Source of the DNA: an uncultured Faecalicatena sp.
GTDB taxonomy: Bacteria > Bacillota > Clostridia > Lachnospirales > Lachnospiraceae
Direction: 5' to 3'
Length of the DNA stretch: 64,000 nucleotides
Assembly: GCA_948468385.1 (NCBI GenBank)
Contig: CAOKHZ010000011.1
Coordinates: 1 to 64,000, forward strand
Below, one piece after another: positions 42,109-51,105 of the stretch. Each line of letters starts with the position of its first letter. Within the stretch, counting starts at the first letter, position 1. The notes beneath the pieces were generated by a model. The model was not told the origin of the DNA. It ran no database searches and was given only the letters and a program-made list of their open reading frames with translations. A program made the position numbers and the translations under genes.

Positions 42109-45100
42109 ATGAGAAACAGTAGGTTGTGGTCGGGCTTGTCATCGGTGTTTTCATTCCTTTTGATAGCGGCGATTCTGGGTACGGGTTGCATGATGCAGTA
42201 CGAAGGAACCGTGAACGGCGCGTTGGGGATTCGTACAAGCAAGGTCGTCAATGAGGATGATGTCGACGCAAAGGATTTGGTATATTTTGAGAGCGAGTAT
42301 GGTGAGTTAAATGCAGAAAATCTTCAAAAGCTGATTGCGGACACTTATGCGGAGAGCGTTCAGGAAGAGGAGGAAGGCGCAGTCCTTTTGAAAAATGAGA
42401 ATGGCGCGTTACCGCTCGCCGCAGAAGAAACCAGGGTTACGCTGTTTGGTCACGCGGTTGCAGAGCCTCTTTACACGGCTCCCTCGGCAGGTTCCAGAGG
42501 ATTTGAGAGTGAATACTGCATTGACTTGTATACGGCGTTGACGAATGCAGGGTTTGAGATTAATGATACGCTGTATCAGGCTTATGCGTCCAGTGAGACA
42601 AAACGTGGGAACGGTGCGCGAGATCATCAAAAACAAGTGGATAATGAGTGGTTGATGGGAGAGGAAGACATTTCCTTTTATACGGATGCATTGCGCCAGT
42701 CATGGGAAAACGACTATAACGATGCGGCAATCGTCATGTTTGCCCGGGAAGGCGGTGAGGGAAGCGAACTTTACATGGAAGATCCGGCGGAGGGAATCAG
42801 CCAGTTGGCTCTTCATCGGCAAGAGAAAGACTTATTACAGATGATTAAGGATTCCGGGAAGTTTGAGAAGGTAATTGTCTTGGTAAACAGTGGATGGGCG
42901 ATGGAATTAGGGTGGCTGGATGAATATGACGTGGACGCATGCCTTTGGATTGGCGCGCCTGGACAGAGGGGCTTTGAGGGCGTGGCCAACATTTTGACCG
43001 GTAAGGCAAATCCTTCGGGGCATTTGACGGACACATATGCCGTAAATTCGGTGTCGGCACCGGCGACGGTGAACTCAGGATACAATAACCAAAATTGGAC
43101 GAACCTGGAGGAAGTGTTGGAACTGTCGACAGAGGGCGATGCGGACGTTTCCTGGTATACCGCGCAGGTAGAAGGAATCTATATAGGATATAAGTATTAT
43201 GAAACCCGATATGAGGACAGCGTTTTGGGACAAGGGAATGCCAATTCCTCAAAAGGTTCTTCCACGGGAAAAGCATGGAACTATGCGGACGAGGTGTCGT
43301 ATCCGTTTGGATTTGGTCTATCCTACACCTCTTTTGAACAAACATTGGACAACGTGGAGATAAATGGCGATGACATCACGGTTACCGTGACAGTTACCAA
43401 TGTCGGAGATACGGCTGGGAAATCTGCGGTTCAGGTATATGCGCAGACTCCGTATGGAGAGTATGAAAAGAAGAACTTGGTGGAAAAGTCGGCAATCGGG
43501 CTTCTGGACTTTGGCAAGACGAAAATACTTGAGCCAGGGGAGGCCGAGACATTGACCATCACTTGCGACAAATACCTTTTGGCAAGTTATGATTATAAAA
43601 ATGCGAAAGGCTACATTTTAAGCGAGGGAGACTATTATATTGCCATAGGCGATGACGCGCACGATGCCTTGAACAATGTATTGGCGGCAAAGGGTGCACA
43701 AGGAATGGTGGATGAAACCGGAGCACCAAAGAGCGGGAATGCGGACAAAACGTATCGCTGGAGCGAGGCGTTTGACAAAGAAACTTACAGAACTTCCAGG
43801 GTGACCGGAGAAGAGGTCACAAATCAATTTGACGAGTATGATTTGAACTATTGGATTGATGACTGTGTGACATATTTGTCGAGATCGAATTGGGATGCAA
43901 CGTATCCGTTGGAGGCGGTGCAGGTCGCGGCGACGGAGGCAATGGTCGAGGCGTTGGACGGAGACATGTATGAAAAGCCGGAAGACGCACCATCTGTCAG
44001 CTCGTTTACGCAAGGGGATAGAAAGGGGATTCCGCTGGCGGCGATGATAGGGTTGGATTATGATGATCCCAAGTGGGAAGAGTACCTGGATCAGTTTACA
44101 ATTGAAGAAATGGCAAATCTTTTGCCGGATTCGTACAATAACAATCCATTGCCCGAGATGGGCGTGCCATCCGTGATTCCGGGTGACGGCCCGGACGGCG
44201 TAGGCGGAACGTTTAGCAAAGAATTATATGGTGATGGAAGAAATGACTGCTGCTTCCCGTGCGAGGTGATTCTTGCTTCCACGTTCAACAAGGATTTGAT
44301 GCGCCGTCGAGGCGAACTGATGGGAGAAGAAGCAATGTACCTTGGCATGACCCACGTATGGATGCTGGGTGCAAATCTTCATAGAACTCCATTTGGCGGG
44401 CGGAATTTCGAGTATTATTCCGAGGATGCGACAATGAGTTATTTGTGTCAGATTCCAGAGTCGGAAGGAATCGCGTCCAGGGGTGTACACGCGGGAATGA
44501 AACATTTAGTAGGAAATGACCAGGAAAATAATCGAATGGGTGTCGCGCACTATTTCAATGAACAAGCATTTCGTGAGAGCGCGCTTCGCGGATTTGAAGG
44601 TGCGATTACAAAAGGTGACAGCAAGGCCGTGATGCACGGGTTCAACCGTATAGGAATGAAATGGTGCTCTGCAAGTGAAGAATTGTGTACGGACGTCCTC
44701 GTAAATGAGTGGGGATTTGAAGGGATACAAGAAACGGACGCGATTTATTTGGGATTGCCCTATCACTGTCATTATGAGACAACCTTGGCAGTGGGAACGG
44801 ACTTTTACTGCTTTGATATCGCAGAAGGTGCTTCCTATGTAATCCCGAAAGCCATCAAGGAAAATGATGACGGAAATCTGCTTCGAATTTTGAGAGAGGC
44901 GACGAGGGACCATTTGTATATCGTGGCAAACAGTTCGATTATGAACGGGTATAGTGAAAATTCAAAGGTCGTGTCGATTACGCCATGGTGGAAGATTGTA
45001 ATGGGCGTGCTGATTGCCGCATTCGCGCTATTCGACGTGACATGCATCGTGCTTTTAGCAAGGTCAAAGAGGAAGGATAAAGTAAAGGTTGAGGAGGTGC

Positions 45101-45111
45101 AAAAGTCATGA
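42109..45111 (+). CDS. Membrane-anchored, circularly permuted GH3 glycosidase
   Basis: A 1000-residue GH3 enzyme with a membrane helix at each end (residues about 10-30, VFSFLLIAAILGTGCM, and about 963-985, IVMGVLIAAFALFDVTCIV). The domain order is permuted as in the GH3 at 16.7 kb. C-type domain first (EEEEGAVLLKNENGALPL), fibronectin III-like (SYPFGFGLSYTSFEQTL), then the barrel with GDGPDGVGG, NLHRTPFGGRNFEYYSEDA, GMKHLVGNDQENNR and the nucleophile D877 in GIQETDAIYLG. The catalytic domains probably face outside. It overlaps the next gene by 4 bases. GAGGAGGT precedes the ATG at 42109. It likely trims oligosaccharides at the cell surface. Confidence 0.9.
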   Translation: MRNSRLWSGLSSVFSFLLIAAILGTGCMMQYEGTVNGALGIRTSKVVNEDDVDAKDLVYFESEYGELNAENLQKLIADTYAESVQEEEEGAVLLKNENGALPLAAEETRVTLFGHAVAEPLYTAPSAGSRGFESEYCIDLYTALTNAGFEINDTLYQAYASSETKRGNGARDHQKQVDNEWLMGEEDISFYTDALRQSWENDYNDAAIVMFAREGGEGSELYMEDPAEGISQLALHRQEKDLLQMIKDSGKFEKVIVLVNSGWAMELGWLDEYDVDACLWIGAPGQRGFEGVANILTGKANPSGHLTDTYAVNSVSAPATVNSGYNNQNWTNLEEVLELSTEGDADVSWYTAQVEGIYIGYKYYETRYEDSVLGQGNANSSKGSSTGKAWNYADEVSYPFGFGLSYTSFEQTLDNVEINGDDITVTVTVTNVGDTAGKSAVQVYAQTPYGEYEKKNLVEKSAIGLLDFGKTKILEPGEAETLTITCDKYLLASYDYKNAKGYILSEGDYYIAIGDDAHDALNNVLAAKGAQGMVDETGAPKSGNADKTYRWSEAFDKETYRTSRVTGEEVTNQFDEYDLNYWIDDCVTYLSRSNWDATYPLEAVQVAATEAMVEALDGDMYEKPEDAPSVSSFTQGDRKGIPLAAMIGLDYDDPKWEEYLDQFTIEEMANLLPDSYNNNPLPEMGVPSVIPGDGPDGVGGTFSKELYGDGRNDCCFPCEVILASTFNKDLMRRRGELMGEEAMYLGMTHVWMLGANLHRTPFGGRNFEYYSEDATMSYLCQIPESEGIASRGVHAGMKHLVGNDQENNRMGVAHYFNEQAFRESALRGFEGAITKGDSKAVMHGFNRIGMKWCSASEELCTDVLVNEWGFEGIQETDAIYLGLPYHCHYETTLAVGTDFYCFDIAEGASYVIPKAIKENDDGNLLRILREATRDHLYIVANSSIMNGYSENSKVVSITPWWKIVMGVLIAAFALFDVTCIVLLARSKRKDKVKVEEVQKS

Positions 45112-45506
45112 AGGAAAAATTAGGTACGAAGGCAATTGGATTTTATGTAATCGTATTTGCGGTGCTTATGGCATTGGTTTCCATGATTCGCTTTCTAATG
45201 TGGGCACCGAGTCATGCGGCCATGGATATGATGATTGTTGCATTTTTGATTATAGGAATCGTCATAGACATCGTGATTATGATGAAGGACAATGATTATT
45301 TGACGATTGCGGCGACGGCGTGTTATAGCGTCGCGGTCGCAAGGCTGTTGACCAATTCCGTTGGTTCCTTTGTGGACGCGTTTCAGGGAATCAACATGTT
45401 TGGAGACGCGACGCAGGTCAACACGATTGTGTCAATTAGTATCATCATGGGAATCGGCGTGGTGTCCTCCATCCTTGCGTCCTTTTTAAAAAGGGTAAGA
45501 GGATAA
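45108..45506 (+). CDS. Small four-helix membrane protein, GH3 partner
   Basis: A 132-residue membrane protein with four hydrophobic helices (about 8-30, 40-60, 66-88 and 105-127), connected by short loops; MMKDNDYLTIA is the central loop. I do not recognise the family. Its start ATG overlaps the GH3 stop by 4 bases (ATGA), so the two are made together. It may assist insertion or hold the doubly anchored GH3; this is inference from coupling. A terminator follows at once. Confidence 0.7.
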   Translation: MKEKLGTKAIGFYVIVFAVLMALVSMIRFLMWAPSHAAMDMMIVAFLIIGIVIDIVIMMKDNDYLTIAATACYSVAVARLLTNSVGSFVDAFQGINMFGDATQVNTIVSISIIMGIGVVSSILASFLKRVRG

Positions 45507-45523
45507 CGGAATCTGGCTGGGAA

Positions 45524-45558
45524 AGTCTCTCAAAGTGAAAACTTTGGGAGATTTTCTT
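45524..45558 (+). terminator. Terminator of the GH3/membrane protein operon
   Basis: AGTCTCTCAAAG faces CTTTGGGAGATT across TGAAAA, followed by TTCTT. It lies 18 bases after the stop codon. Confidence 0.7.
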
Positions 45559-45616
45559 AGCAATAAAGCATTGGAAGTGTTTGGTGGAGAATTTGTGTCA
45601 AAAAGAAATGGAAAAT

Positions 45617-48022
45617 ATGATGGAAAATTTAGATTTTAACAAAGACTGGAAGTGTTACAAAACCGGATATAGGGACGAAATGTTCGATGTCACCCTGCCG
45701 CATGACGCGATGCTTTTGGACGCAAGGAGCAAAAGCAGCCCGGGCGGCGTGAACACCGGATGGATCGAGGCAAAGGACTATACATACGAAAAAACATTTT
45801 TCGTGCCGCAGGAGTGGGAGGAGTTTTGTCCCATCCTGGAATTTGAAGGGGTCTATCACCGTGCGACGATATTCGTGAACGGGCAGAAGGCAAAATACCA
45901 GCACAATGGCTACCTGGGCTTTTTTGTGCCGCTGGCTCCGTTTTTGAAACATGGGGAGGAGAACACGATAAAAGTGGAAGTAATCAACCACGACCAGCCC
46001 AACGGCAGGTGGTATTCGGGAACCGGGATTTACAGACCCGTGTGGCTTCATCTTTTGAGGCGGGAGCACATTTTACCTGAAGGAATAAAGATTACCACGT
46101 TGGACTATAAAGAACCGAAAATAAGCGTGGAGGTAGCAACGGAGGGAACGGGAAGCGTACAGGTGGAGATTATGGAGGGTGAAAATTCAATCGCTTGTAC
46201 GAATGGGACTTCTGACGGTTCATACAAGGCGGAAATTCCGTTATCGGGGGCAAAATGCTGGGATTTGGAGCAACCGTTTCTTTATACGTGCAGAGTGAAA
46301 TTCAAAGGGGAGATCCGGCAGGAAGCGTTTGGTATCCGCATTGTGGAATGTGACGCGGAAAACGGGTTTTGTATCAATGGAAAGCGAGTGATTTTAAAAG
46401 GGGCGTGCGTGCACCATGACAATGGGATTTTGGGGGCATGTGCCTATGGGTATGCAGAATGGCGTAAAATACGGATATTGAAGGAAAATGGATTTAACGC
46501 GGTGCGGTCGTCGCACAATCCATGTTCAAAGGCGATGATGGAAGCATGCGACAGGTTGGGCATGTTGATGATGGACGAGTATGCGGATTCGTGGTATATT
46601 CACAAAACAAAATATGATTATGCGTCGGAGGTTGAGAAAAATTATCCGGACGATTTAAGGGCGATGGTGGCAAAGGATTATAACCACCCGAGCGTGGTAA
46701 TGTATTCGATTGGAAACGAGGTTTCGGAGACCGCGCAGAAAAAGGGGATTGAACTTTGCGAGTCAATGACACGATGCCTGCACGAAGCGGATTCGACAAG
46801 ACCGGTTACTTGCGGTGTCAATATATTTTTTAATTTTTTAAGTTCCATGGGATTCGGTGTTTATAGTGACAAAAAGGCAGAGCAGGAAGTGAAAAACATA
46901 AGTGGAAGAGAGGGAAAACAAAATGCCATAAAAAAGAAAAGGGCGGTGGGGAGTGAGTTTTTTAACAATCTGGCGGGAATCATGGGTGCGGATTTTATGA
47001 AATGGGGAGCCACCCTGCCACCGTGTGACTGGAAGACGAAGGACGCGTTTGCGGTACTGGACGTGGCGGGATATAATTATGGAATCAACCGCTACGCCCA
47101 TGATCTGAAAAAATATCCAAATCGTTTGATTCTGGGAAGCGAGACGTTTTGTTGTGACGCGTGGCGTTTTTGGCAGGCGGCCGAAAGGAATGTTCGAATC
47201 ATGGGGGATTTTGTCTGGGCGGGGATGGATTATCTGGGTGAGGTCGGAATCGGTGCATGGGAGTATGAAGAATATGCATCCGATTTGTCCGCGCATGGTC
47301 CGGGCTGGGTTGCCGCCGGGGCGGGAAGGATAGACTTGACGGGAAAGGCGACGACGGAAGCGAGATATATGCAGGTAGTGTATGGAACGGAAAAAATAGG
47401 AATTGCCGTGGTTCCGGTTCCTTATGCAAAGCAGCGGCATTCCCCTTCCGCATGGAAGATGACGAACGCGGTGGAAAGCTGGTCGTGGAACGGGTGTGAC
47501 GGGATGGATACGAAGGTGGAGGTCTATTCAAGGGCGGATTACGTCGAGCTGTATGTGAATGAAATGCTGGTCGGGAAAAAGGAACCTGGTGAGAGATGCA
47601 AAGCGGTGTTTGATGCGGTTTACCATAATGGCCGGGTTAAGGCGTTGGCTTACGATTCTAGTGGAAGTCGCTTGGATGAGATTATGCTTGAAACGGCAGG
47701 GGAGGAGACCGTGCTGACGTTGGAGCCGGAAACGAATACGGTTCAAAGAGATGACCTATGCTATGTGCGTATGAAATATACGGATACAAAAGGGATTGTC
47801 AAGCCTCTTTGCCGTGGAAAAATCAAAGTGAACGTAGATGGCGGGGAAATTCTGGGAACCGGAAGCGCATGCCCCTATTATGAGGGAAGTTATCTGGAAC
47901 CGGAGACCGATACCTATTATGGGGAGGCGATGGCGATTATAAAGCCGGGAAAAAGTGATAAAATCATGATTCACGCGGAAAGTAAATATGGAGGGGCGGA
48001 CGTGGAAATCAAGGTGGTTTAA
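45617..48022 (+). CDS. Glycoside hydrolase family 2 (beta-galactosidase-like)
   Basis: An 801-residue retaining beta-glycosidase without a signal peptide. A sugar-binding jelly roll (DFNKDWKCYKTGYRD, VTLPHDAM, YEKTFFVP) is followed by an immunoglobulin-like domain, then the TIM barrel with VRSSHNPCSKAMMEACDRLG. The acid/base Glu is in MYSIGNEVSETA, and the nucleophile Glu is in ILGSETFCCDAW. C-terminal beta domains resembling DUF4982 complete it. Substrate could be beta-galactosides or another short chain. The start is uncertain: in-frame TTG 45581, ATG 45608 and ATG 45617/45620 are possible. I choose 45617, with GGAA upstream. Confidence 0.88.
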   Translation: MMENLDFNKDWKCYKTGYRDEMFDVTLPHDAMLLDARSKSSPGGVNTGWIEAKDYTYEKTFFVPQEWEEFCPILEFEGVYHRATIFVNGQKAKYQHNGYLGFFVPLAPFLKHGEENTIKVEVINHDQPNGRWYSGTGIYRPVWLHLLRREHILPEGIKITTLDYKEPKISVEVATEGTGSVQVEIMEGENSIACTNGTSDGSYKAEIPLSGAKCWDLEQPFLYTCRVKFKGEIRQEAFGIRIVECDAENGFCINGKRVILKGACVHHDNGILGACAYGYAEWRKIRILKENGFNAVRSSHNPCSKAMMEACDRLGMLMMDEYADSWYIHKTKYDYASEVEKNYPDDLRAMVAKDYNHPSVVMYSIGNEVSETAQKKGIELCESMTRCLHEADSTRPVTCGVNIFFNFLSSMGFGVYSDKKAEQEVKNISGREGKQNAIKKKRAVGSEFFNNLAGIMGADFMKWGATLPPCDWKTKDAFAVLDVAGYNYGINRYAHDLKKYPNRLILGSETFCCDAWRFWQAAERNVRIMGDFVWAGMDYLGEVGIGAWEYEEYASDLSAHGPGWVAAGAGRIDLTGKATTEARYMQVVYGTEKIGIAVVPVPYAKQRHSPSAWKMTNAVESWSWNGCDGMDTKVEVYSRADYVELYVNEMLVGKKEPGERCKAVFDAVYHNGRVKALAYDSSGSRLDEIMLETAGEETVLTLEPETNTVQRDDLCYVRMKYTDTKGIVKPLCRGKIKVNVDGGEILGTGSACPYYEGSYLEPETDTYYGEAMAIIKPGKSDKIMIHAESKYGGADVEIKVV

Positions 48023-48083
48023 ATGCCGGAAAAATGTTATACTATTTAGGGATTATGAATGCATGGAATATTTGGAGGAAGTC

Positions 48084-48797
48084 ATGATACGAGTCGCGAT
48101 TGTGGATGATGAGCAGAGGGAGCTTGATACGCTTTCGGAGTGTTTTGGAAAACTGCAAAATGAACTGCGTGAGGAAATCGTGGTTACCCCGTTTGAATCC
48201 GGGGAAGATTTGCTAAAGAATTATGATTATTCCTATGATTTGATTTGTCTTGACATCGAGCTTGGTGGCAGGGACGGCATCAGCGTGGCGAAGGAATTCC
48301 GCAGGATGGACGGAAAAGTGGTTCTCGTGTTCGTGACGAACATGGCGCAGATGGCGATTTGCGGCTACGAGGTGCGGGCGTTGGATTTTCTGGTCAAGCC
48401 GGTTTCGTACTATTCTTTTTCCATGAAGATGCGAAGCGCGGTGCGCATCATTCAAAATCGAAAGAGCAAAAATATCGTCCTGCAGACGGTGGACGGGATT
48501 CAGAAGATTTCCACGGATCAGTTATATTATATGGAAGTAAATGGCCACTATATTTGTTATCATACGAAAATGGGAGAGTTTCGTCAAAAGGCATCCTTAA
48601 AGGAAATGGAAGAAAAATTAAAGGGTCTTCCGTTCGGGCGTTGTAATAATTGTTATTTGGTAAATTTAAAGCATGTTGATTGCGTGAAGAAGGACGAGCT
48701 TTGCGTGGGCGGGGACTGGCTTCGAATCAGCCGTCCGAGGAAAAAGGAATTTCTTCAGTCGCTTGCCAATTATATGGGGGGTGTGGAAGGAAGATGA
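48084..48797 (+). CDS. LytTR response regulator
   Basis: A 237-residue AgrA/LytR-type regulator. The receiver domain has the acidic pair in AIVDDEQ, the phospho-acceptor Asp in LICLDIELGGRDG, and the Lys in DFLVKPVS. The LytTR DNA-binding domain follows (NIVLQTVDGIQKISTDQLYY, then GRCNNCYLVNLKHVD). GGAGG lies 5 bases before the ATG at 48084, and a TATACT box is nearby. It overlaps the kinase gene by 4 bases. Such systems often respond to peptides or cell density; here it sits inside a carbohydrate island, between GH2 and AraC genes. Confidence 0.92.
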   Translation: MIRVAIVDDEQRELDTLSECFGKLQNELREEIVVTPFESGEDLLKNYDYSYDLICLDIELGGRDGISVAKEFRRMDGKVVLVFVTNMAQMAICGYEVRALDFLVKPVSYYSFSMKMRSAVRIIQNRKSKNIVLQTVDGIQKISTDQLYYMEVNGHYICYHTKMGEFRQKASLKEMEEKLKGLPFGRCNNCYLVNLKHVDCVKKDELCVGGDWLRISRPRKKEFLQSLANYMGGVEGR

Positions 48798-50062
48798 TGG
48801 AATTGTGGGAAAGAATCGCATATATGGTGCAGCTTGACCTGGCGTGTCTGCTTTTCATGCTCCCGGTGCAAAAGAGAAAGTGGTTCGGGGCGAGGGCGGC
48901 AGGCGGCATTATCGTGACGATTTTGTTGATATACGGGGTCAACGGTTTGCTGTTTGACCAAATTAAAGGGATGGCGCAGTACGTTTACTGGGCAAGCTAT
49001 ATCTTCATCTGTGTCGCAGTCGTCTGGAGTTGTCTGGATGTTTCGTTTATGAAGGCTTTATATTGCGCAATCTGCGCTTGTGCGATGCAGCATGTGGCAT
49101 ATGATTTGGTACTTGTGTATCAAGTGGTGAACGGGGATGGTTACATTGTCCCCGTATTGCTGTATGTGGCGGTATATGTGCTGTTTTATTTTATGTTTGC
49201 AAAAAAGTTGCCGGAGAACGGCAATTTTGTCGTTCGCAAGACTTCTCTTTTTCCCATGGCGACCATTATCGTGCTGGTGTGGATTTTGAGCGTGATGGAG
49301 GCATCGGGGAATGCCTATTTTGAAGCGAATGCCGGCAGCAGGATCCTCTATCGAATGATAGACGGACTGTGCTGTTTTTACGTGCTTTGGTGTCAGGTTT
49401 ACGAAAAAGAGCGAATCGAACTACAGCGGGAACTGGACGGCATTCACAATGCCTGGAACCGGCAGAAGAAACAATACGAAATGACGAGGGAGATGATTGA
49501 CGGCATCAATCGGAAGTGCCATGATTTGAAGCACCAGATTCGGGCACTGCGGGAAATGACGGATGAAAAGCAAAGGGAAGATTTCTTTGATGAAATTGAA
49601 AATGACATCATGATTTATGATACGGCAATCAAGACGGGGAACAAGGCGCTGGACGTGGTGCTCATGGACAAGGGACTGTTTTGCAAGGAGCATGGCATAC
49701 AGTGGACCTGCATGGCGGACGCCTCGCGGCTTGACTTCATGAAGATGGAAGACCTTTATGCGATATTCGGCAATGCCCTGGACAATGCCATCGAGGCGGT
49801 GTTAGAGCTTGAAGAGGCGGAAAAGAGAGTCATCAGTGTCAAAATTATCACGCAGAACAATATTTCCGTGATTCAGGTTCAAAATTATTATGACGCGAAG
49901 TTAAAATTTGAGGAGGGGTTGCCGCTGACGAGGCGGGACAAGGGCAGCCATGGGTTTGGCATGAAAAGCATACGCTATATTGCGGAAAAATATAATGGAA
50001 CGATCACGGTGAATGCCCAAAACGGGATTTTCGTGCTGCAGATACTGATACCGAATGTATGA
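48794..50062 (+). CDS. GHKL sensor histidine kinase
   Basis: A 422-residue kinase with about six membrane helices in the first 220 residues and a long helix up to the H-box. The H-box is NRKCHDLKHQIRAL. The ATP-binding domain has N-box FGNALDNAIEAVLELE and G-box KGSHGFGMKSIRYIAEKY, which are typical of AgrC/YtsB-like GHKL kinases. It starts within the last codons of the response regulator gene. It signals to the LytTR regulator just upstream. Confidence 0.9.
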   Translation: MMELWERIAYMVQLDLACLLFMLPVQKRKWFGARAAGGIIVTILLIYGVNGLLFDQIKGMAQYVYWASYIFICVAVVWSCLDVSFMKALYCAICACAMQHVAYDLVLVYQVVNGDGYIVPVLLYVAVYVLFYFMFAKKLPENGNFVVRKTSLFPMATIIVLVWILSVMEASGNAYFEANAGSRILYRMIDGLCCFYVLWCQVYEKERIELQRELDGIHNAWNRQKKQYEMTREMIDGINRKCHDLKHQIRALREMTDEKQREDFFDEIENDIMIYDTAIKTGNKALDVVLMDKGLFCKEHGIQWTCMADASRLDFMKMEDLYAIFGNALDNAIEAVLELEEAEKRVISVKIITQNNISVIQVQNYYDAKLKFEEGLPLTRRDKGSHGFGMKSIRYIAEKYNGTITVNAQNGIFVLQILIPNV

Positions 50063-50157
50063 GGATTTTTTCGTGACAAATCAGCAAAGTCCGTTTAAAA
50101 TAGGTGTTAGGTCATAGAAAAAAGGAAATGATGTGAACGGCGAGGGAGGGATGGGTT

Positions 50158-50994
50158 ATGCGGCATGAAATCGTATCAAGAAATCCGGATGTCGAGGTGA
50201 GGTTCTATTTGTCAAAGGACATGGGCAGTTATGTCATGCCCCATTGGCACAGTGATTTAGAGCTGGTGTACGTGTTGGAAGGAACGATTACCCTCACGTT
50301 TGAAAACCAGAAAAGGACGATAAAGGGAGGGGAATTCATTGTCGTGAATTCCCGGGTCGTGCATTCCGTGCTGGCAACGGAAAATACGGCGTTCGTGCTG
50401 CAAGTGCCGCTGGAGGTCTTAAAAAAATATGTCCCGAACGTGGAGCAGTACTATTTTGAAGTGAACATGAATCCGGGAAATGCGGTGGAACAGACAAAGC
50501 TAGATAGGATTAAAAAGATATTTCAGGACATGCATGCCGTTTATGACGTGCGGCCGGAAGGATATTTGCTGAAGTTCAACAGCCTGTTGTATGACCTTTT
50601 GTTTACGCTGATTCACTCCTACGCGATTCAAATCGGCGGCAAGAACATTGCCAAGGATGAACGACATTTGGCGAAATTGGACGAGGTAATCGTTTATTTA
50701 AAGGAGAATCATAGGGAGAAATGTTCGGCCGGGGACGTGGCGAAGCACTTTGGATACAGCAGTGACTATCTGGCTCGTATTTTCAAAAAATACATGGGGA
50801 TGTCCATGACGGATTATTTATATGCGGTGCGTGTCACATATGTATATGTGGATTTGGTGAATACGGACAATACGATTAATGAGATATTTGACGAGCACGG
50901 ATGCTCAAACTACCGGGTTGCCATGCGCGTGTTCAAGGAAAAGTACGGGTGCACGCCGAAGGAAAAGAGGGATTCTGTAAGGACGGTTTCGTAA
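50158..50994 (+). CDS. AraC family regulator of the GPH/GH43 locus
   Basis: A 278-residue regulator. The N-terminal cupin reads MGSYVMPHWHSDLELVYVLE, then IKGGEFIVVNSRVVHSV, a likely sugar-binding barrel. The C-terminus has the two-unit AraC DNA-binding domain: CSAGDVAKHFGYSSDYLARI, and a more divergent second unit NEIFDEHGCSNYRVAMRVFK. Its end PKEKRDSVRTVS is short. GAGGGATGGGTT precedes the ATG. The xyloside-type operon starts 111 bases downstream in the same direction, so it is probably its activator. Confidence 0.88.
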   Translation: MRHEIVSRNPDVEVRFYLSKDMGSYVMPHWHSDLELVYVLEGTITLTFENQKRTIKGGEFIVVNSRVVHSVLATENTAFVLQVPLEVLKKYVPNVEQYYFEVNMNPGNAVEQTKLDRIKKIFQDMHAVYDVRPEGYLLKFNSLLYDLLFTLIHSYAIQIGGKNIAKDERHLAKLDEVIVYLKENHREKCSAGDVAKHFGYSSDYLARIFKKYMGMSMTDYLYAVRVTYVYVDLVNTDNTINEIFDEHGCSNYRVAMRVFKEKYGCTPKEKRDSVRTVS

Positions 50995-51105
50995 ATAGGT
51001 CGGAATCGTCCTATTTTTATGCCGTAAACGTACATAACCAAAACATGGGGATGGAGGTAAGATAGATTCATAAAATAATGAATGGCACGAAGGAGGCAAA
51101 CGATT

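Noticed and set aside
45581-45616. Earlier start (TTG 45581) for the GH2 gene
   Set aside because: The extra residues VENLCQKEMEN do not resemble the family start and no good ribosome site is at the right distance, although this remains uncertain.
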